Assembly: GCA_031285645.1 (NCBI GenBank)
Contig: JAITVU010000303.1
Location: 1-7,722 of the forward strand
Direction: 5' to 3'
DNA from: Oscillospiraceae bacterium
GTDB lineage: Bacteria > Bacillota > Clostridia > Oscillospirales > Ruminococcaceae
DNA: 7,722 bases
Under the pieces are notes generated by a model that was not told the DNA's origin, did not search any database, and was given only the letters and a program-made list of their open reading frames with translations. Of this stretch, positions 5,423-7,722 are shown piece by piece. Both the position numbers and the translations under genes were made by a program. How positions within the stretch are numbered: the first letter of the stretch is position 1; each line of letters opens with the position of its first letter.

Positions 5423-6925
5423 TTACAGCCCTTTATTCAGTATTTCATATATGGCGTCCATATTCATGTATGTCCGCACGGCGTCAGCAAGCAGGTCGTA
5501 TTGCGTTTCTCTATATGCCGCATAGTCTATCTGCGGCGCGCAGCCTGTTTCAAAGCCTTTTGACTGGAGCAGGGCGTCAATCAGGGCGTGCGTAAACGCG
5601 TCGGAATCAAAAATGCCGTGTAAATAACTGCCCCAGACGTTGCCCTGAGCCGCGCCGTCTTCTTTGAGGGCGCCACCGTTATCCAGCGTGCAGAAGTGAT
5701 CAGCTGAATCGCCGCGCAGCGTCTCGCCCATATGGATTTCGTAACCCTGAACGCGAAGCCCGTTTAAAGCAGAAAAGAGGCCGCCCGCGTTTTCAATGGT
5801 TCCCGTTACGCGGGTGCGTGTTTTTTCCGGATGAAACAGCGTCGAAACTGGCAAGAGCCCTATTCCAAGCAAATCTCCGCCCTGTTCCACGCCGCGCGGG
5901 TCGCTGATTTTTGTACCCAGCATCTGGTAGCCGCCGCATATGCCGATTACAGCGCCGCCATGCGCCGCATGCTGTTTTACTTTGGCCTCCAAGCCGGACT
6001 GCCGCAGCCAGGAAAGATCGCTGAGCGTGTTTTTTGTACCCGGCAAAATTACAAGGTCGGGCGCGGCAAAATCGCCCGCGCGCCACACATAGCGCAGCCC
6101 CGCCTCGTCATAACGCGACAGGGGACTGAAATCAGTGAAATTAGAGATATGGGGCAGGCGGATAACGGCGATATCGAGGAGTTTTTGCCCAGGCGCACCG
6201 CTCAGGCGTGGGGCGAGGCTGTCTTCATCGTCAATATCGATCGTGAGGTAAGGCAAGGTACCCGTTACGGGAATGCCGGTGAGCGCTGTGATCATCTCAA
6301 GGCCCGGTTCCAGAATGCTGATATCGCCGCGGAATTTATTGACGATAAGCCCCTTGATCATACGCCGCTCATCCTCCTCGAGCAGCGCGACGGTGCCGTA
6401 AAGGCTCGCGAACACGCCGCCGCGGTCAATATCGCCGACAAGCAGCACCGGCGCGCCCGCCATTTTGGCCATGCCCATGTTGACGATGTCGTCCTTTTTG
6501 AGATTGATTTCCGCGGGACTGCCGGCCCCTTCCAGCACCACGATGTCGTAAGAACTGTCGAGCTGTCCGTAGGCACGCATGATATCGGGAATAAAGGAGC
6601 GTTTGCGGGCGAAGTAATCGCGCGCCGGCATATCGCCGAGCACCTCGCCGTTTACGATCACCTGGCTGCCCGTCTCGCCCGTAGGCTTGAGTAAAATGGG
6701 ATTCATCTCGATCGCGGGCTCGATGCCGCAGGCTTCGGCCTGCATCACCTGCGCACGCCCCATTTCGAGCCCCGAACGCGTGATATAGCTGTTGAGCGCC
6801 ATATTCTGGCTTTTAAAAGGGGCGACCTTGAAGCCGTCCTGCTTAAAAACACGGCAAAGCCCCGCCGTGATCAGGCTCTTGCCCGCGTTGGACATGGTGC
6901 CCTGTACCATGATGCTTTTGGCCAT
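5423..6925 (-). CDS. cobQ: Cobyric acid synthase (CobQ/CbiP)
   Basis: This enzyme uses ATP and glutamine to amidate four side chains (b, d, e, g) of adenosyl-cobyrinate a,c-diamide, giving cobyric acid. It is cytoplasmic. The 500-residue product has an N-terminal dethiobiotin-synthetase-like ATPase with P-loop GTMSNAGKS (9-17), then FKSQNMALNSY, LEGAGSPAEINL (131-142) and GDIDRGGVFAS (164-174). The C-terminal glutamine amidotransferase domain has nucleophile Cys330 in GICGGYQMLG and His436 in SYLHGIFD. Length is typical. ATG 6925 begins MAKSIMVQGT, the classic family start. The frame stays open to 7066, but that extension is not conserved-looking and overlaps the structured element. The ribosome site is weak (GGACGG, about seven bases upstream). 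It sits between cobD and cbiC in one operon. Confidence 0.96.
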   Translation of the reverse strand: MAKSIMVQGTMSNAGKSLITAGLCRVFKQDGFKVAPFKSQNMALNSYITRSGLEMGRAQVMQAEACGIEPAIEMNPILLKPTGETGSQVIVNGEVLGDMPARDYFARKRSFIPDIMRAYGQLDSSYDIVVLEGAGSPAEINLKKDDIVNMGMAKMAGAPVLLVGDIDRGGVFASLYGTVALLEEDERRMIKGLIVNKFRGDISILEPGLEMITALTGIPVTGTLPYLTIDIDDEDSLAPRLSGAPGQKLLDIAVIRLPHISNFTDFSPLSRYDEAGLRYVWRAGDFAAPDLVILPGTKNTLSDLSWLRQSGLEAKVKQHAAHGGAVIGICGGYQMLGTKISDPRGVEQGGDLLGIGLLPVSTLFHPEKTRTRVTGTIENAGGLFSALNGLRVQGYEIHMGETLRGDSADHFCTLDNGGALKEDGAAQGNVWGSYLHGIFDSDAFTHALIDALLQSKGFETGCAPQIDYAAYRETQYDLLADAVRTYMNMDAIYEILNKGL

Positions 6926-7158
6926 AAGATAACCGTCCGTTCCGCCGATTGTGGCGTATTGTTTTGTTCGGATATACCGACAGCGGTTGGTTCCTGTCCT
7001 GGAAGCCGTTGAATGCGAACTCGCCCGGAGCCGCAAATCCGCCGCGCTTTTTAAGCGCGGCCTCATGACGCATGTTTACATGCGCCATGCCCTTGACGGT
7101 TTACCGTCAAGGGGGATTTGCGGCGTTTGAGGATCGTATCAAAAAATTGGGCTTTACG
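6926..7158 (-). other. cobD-cobQ intergenic spacer
   Basis: The 233 bases between two genes of one operon are unusually long compared with the 22-base cobQ-cbiC gap. No gene is supported. The spacer carries the four-way-junction element at 7030-7124. I looked for a cobalamin riboswitch and did not find its B12 box. The stretch 6926-7029 includes a GGTTCC...GGAAGCC inverted repeat but no clear promoter. Confidence 0.6.
7030..7124 (-). repeat. Structured element: near-perfect four-way junction of inverted repeats
   Basis: An outer stem GCCGCAAATCC (7030-7040) with GGATTTGCGGC (7114-7124) closes three hairpins placed almost flush. These are 7041-7061 (9 bp), 7064-7089 (4 + 6 bp around one mismatch), and 7090-7113 (10 bp or more). 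Only two junction bases (7062-7063) are unpaired. On the minus strand the loops are TAAA, TAAA and an A-rich TAAAA. It may be a cis-acting RNA of the cobalamin operon, a processing site, or a small mobile repeat. I do not recognise a family. All pairings were checked base by base; the function is unknown. Confidence 0.7.
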
Positions 7159-7722
7159 TCACCCTGAAAATTCCCGCATATTTTTGAGCAGAATGTCATT
7201 TTCCTCCCGTTTGCGCACAGCCACCCTGAAATGAGAGCCGTGCAGGCCCCGGCAATTGCGGCAATCCCGGATGAGAATGCCCTTGTCCCGCATCTTATCG
7301 GCCAGGGCCGCGTCGGGGCTTTCAAAAAAAATAAAGTTCGCTTCGGAGCCAATCACGCTATAGCCCATATTGTTAATTTCACGGCGCAGAAAGCGGTTTT
7401 CTTTCTGTATCACGATCCTTGACTGCGCCAGATAGGCTTCATCTTTGAGCGCGGCAATCCCGGCGGCCTGTGCCGGGATTGAGACCGGCCACGGCTGGCC
7501 GGCGCCTGATATTTTTTTCATGATATCGGCCCGGGCGCAAAAAAGGTAGCCGAGACGGATGCCCGCCATGGCGAATGTTTTTGTAAAAGCTTTCAGCACA
7601 ATCAGGCCGGGGTACTGTTTTATATAACCTTTTACCGTGTGTGTCTCAGGCCGGGGCAGAAAATCAATAAAGCATTCATCCACCAGAAGCAAAGTGCCGG
7701 TTTTTTTGCATCGGGCAGTAAT
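7159..7722 (-). CDS. cobD: L-threonine-O-3-phosphate decarboxylase CobD (5' end outside window)
   Basis: This PLP enzyme decarboxylates threonine phosphate to (R)-1-amino-2-propanol phosphate, which joins cobyric acid or its derivative to build the nucleotide-loop arm of cobalamin. The visible 187 residues are the C-terminal part of a fold-type I class I/II aminotransferase. They contain LLLVDECFIDF with D15 (pyridine nitrogen contact), and KAFTKTFAMAGIRLGY with K48, the Schiff-base lysine. HFRVAVR near the end carries the substrate-carboxylate arginine. The fold is shared with histidinol-phosphate aminotransferase, and sequence alone in this fragment does not exclude HisC. Position directly before cobQ and cbiC on the same strand makes CobD far more likely. 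The frame is open to the window edge, so the true start lies beyond 7722. Confidence 0.88.
   Translation of the reverse strand: MTARCKKTGTLLLVDECFIDFLPRPETHTVKGYIKQYPGLIVLKAFTKTFAMAGIRLGYLFCARADIMKKISGAGQPWPVSIPAQAAGIAALKDEAYLAQSRIVIQKENRFLRREINNMGYSVIGSEANFIFFESPDAALADKMRDKGILIRDCRNCRGLHGSHFRVAVRKREENDILLKNMREFSG

Noticed and set aside
5831..6694. 287-codon plus-strand reading frame
   Set aside because: It is antisense to the well-conserved core of cobQ and its product resembles nothing; long shadow frames are expected in GC-rich coding DNA.
6945..7030. tRNA-like stretch between cobD and cobQ
   Set aside because: A GGTTCC...GGAAGCC repeat is visible, but there is no acceptor stem, T-loop consensus or anticodon arm in the right order.
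6926..7066. N-terminal extension of cobQ to 7066
   Set aside because: The family starts at the MAKSIMVQGT sequence at 6925; the extra 47 codons overlap a structured element and have no family features.
6926..7158. Cobalamin riboswitch in the cobD-cobQ gap
   Set aside because: The B12 box (GCCACTG-like) and the typical order of conserved segments are not present on the minus strand.

Overview
The window holds a sensor-kinase gene, a compact retron, and the 3' part of a cobalamin (vitamin B12) operon. The organism is most likely an anaerobic Bacillota/Clostridia-type bacterium. This is inferred from strong GGAGG ribosome sites, a TTG start supported by such a site, Bacillota-like promoters, a clostridial-style PAS/GAF hybrid kinase and CbiC/CbiP-type cobalamin enzymes. 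No rRNA or tRNA is present to fix the taxonomy.

Positions 1-2786 (minus): a large soluble hybrid histidine kinase, PAS-PAS-GAF-GAF-HisKA-HATPase-REC, cut by the window edge inside the receiver domain. Its likely promoter (3006-3034, minus) lies about 210 bases upstream, leaving a long leader. A second promoter (3066-3094, plus) points the other way, with 31 bases between the two -35 boxes.

Positions 3066-4557 (plus): a retron. The reverse transcriptase (RT, 3446-4516) carries both retron hallmarks, NAxxH and VTG, and a YCDD active site. Upstream, 3099-3301 folds like a retron msr-msd RNA. It has a 23-pair a1/a2 stem (11 consecutive Watson-Crick pairs at its core), a candidate branching G immediately inside it at 3122, two msr hairpins, and a long imperfect msd hairpin. 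The extended -10 promoter would start transcription at the first bases of a1. No effector gene is visible beside the RT, so this looks like a solo retron or one of an undescribed arrangement. A perfect 46-bp palindrome overlaps the RT stop codon and probably ends transcription.

Positions 4618-7722 (minus): convergent with the retron. The reading order is cobD (partial, threonine-phosphate decarboxylase), a 233-base spacer, cobQ/cbiP (cobyric acid synthase), then cbiC/cobH (cobalt-precorrin-8 methylmutase), ending in GC hairpins. CbiC makes the cobyrinate skeleton, CobQ amidates the side chains to cobyric acid, and CobD supplies the aminopropanol phosphate for the nucleotide-loop arm. The cobD-cobQ spacer contains a second striking element: a 95-base block (7030-7124) that folds into an almost fully paired four-way junction.

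The most interesting items are the retron with its recognisable but unassigned msr-msd and missing partner, and the four-way-junction element in the cobalamin operon.
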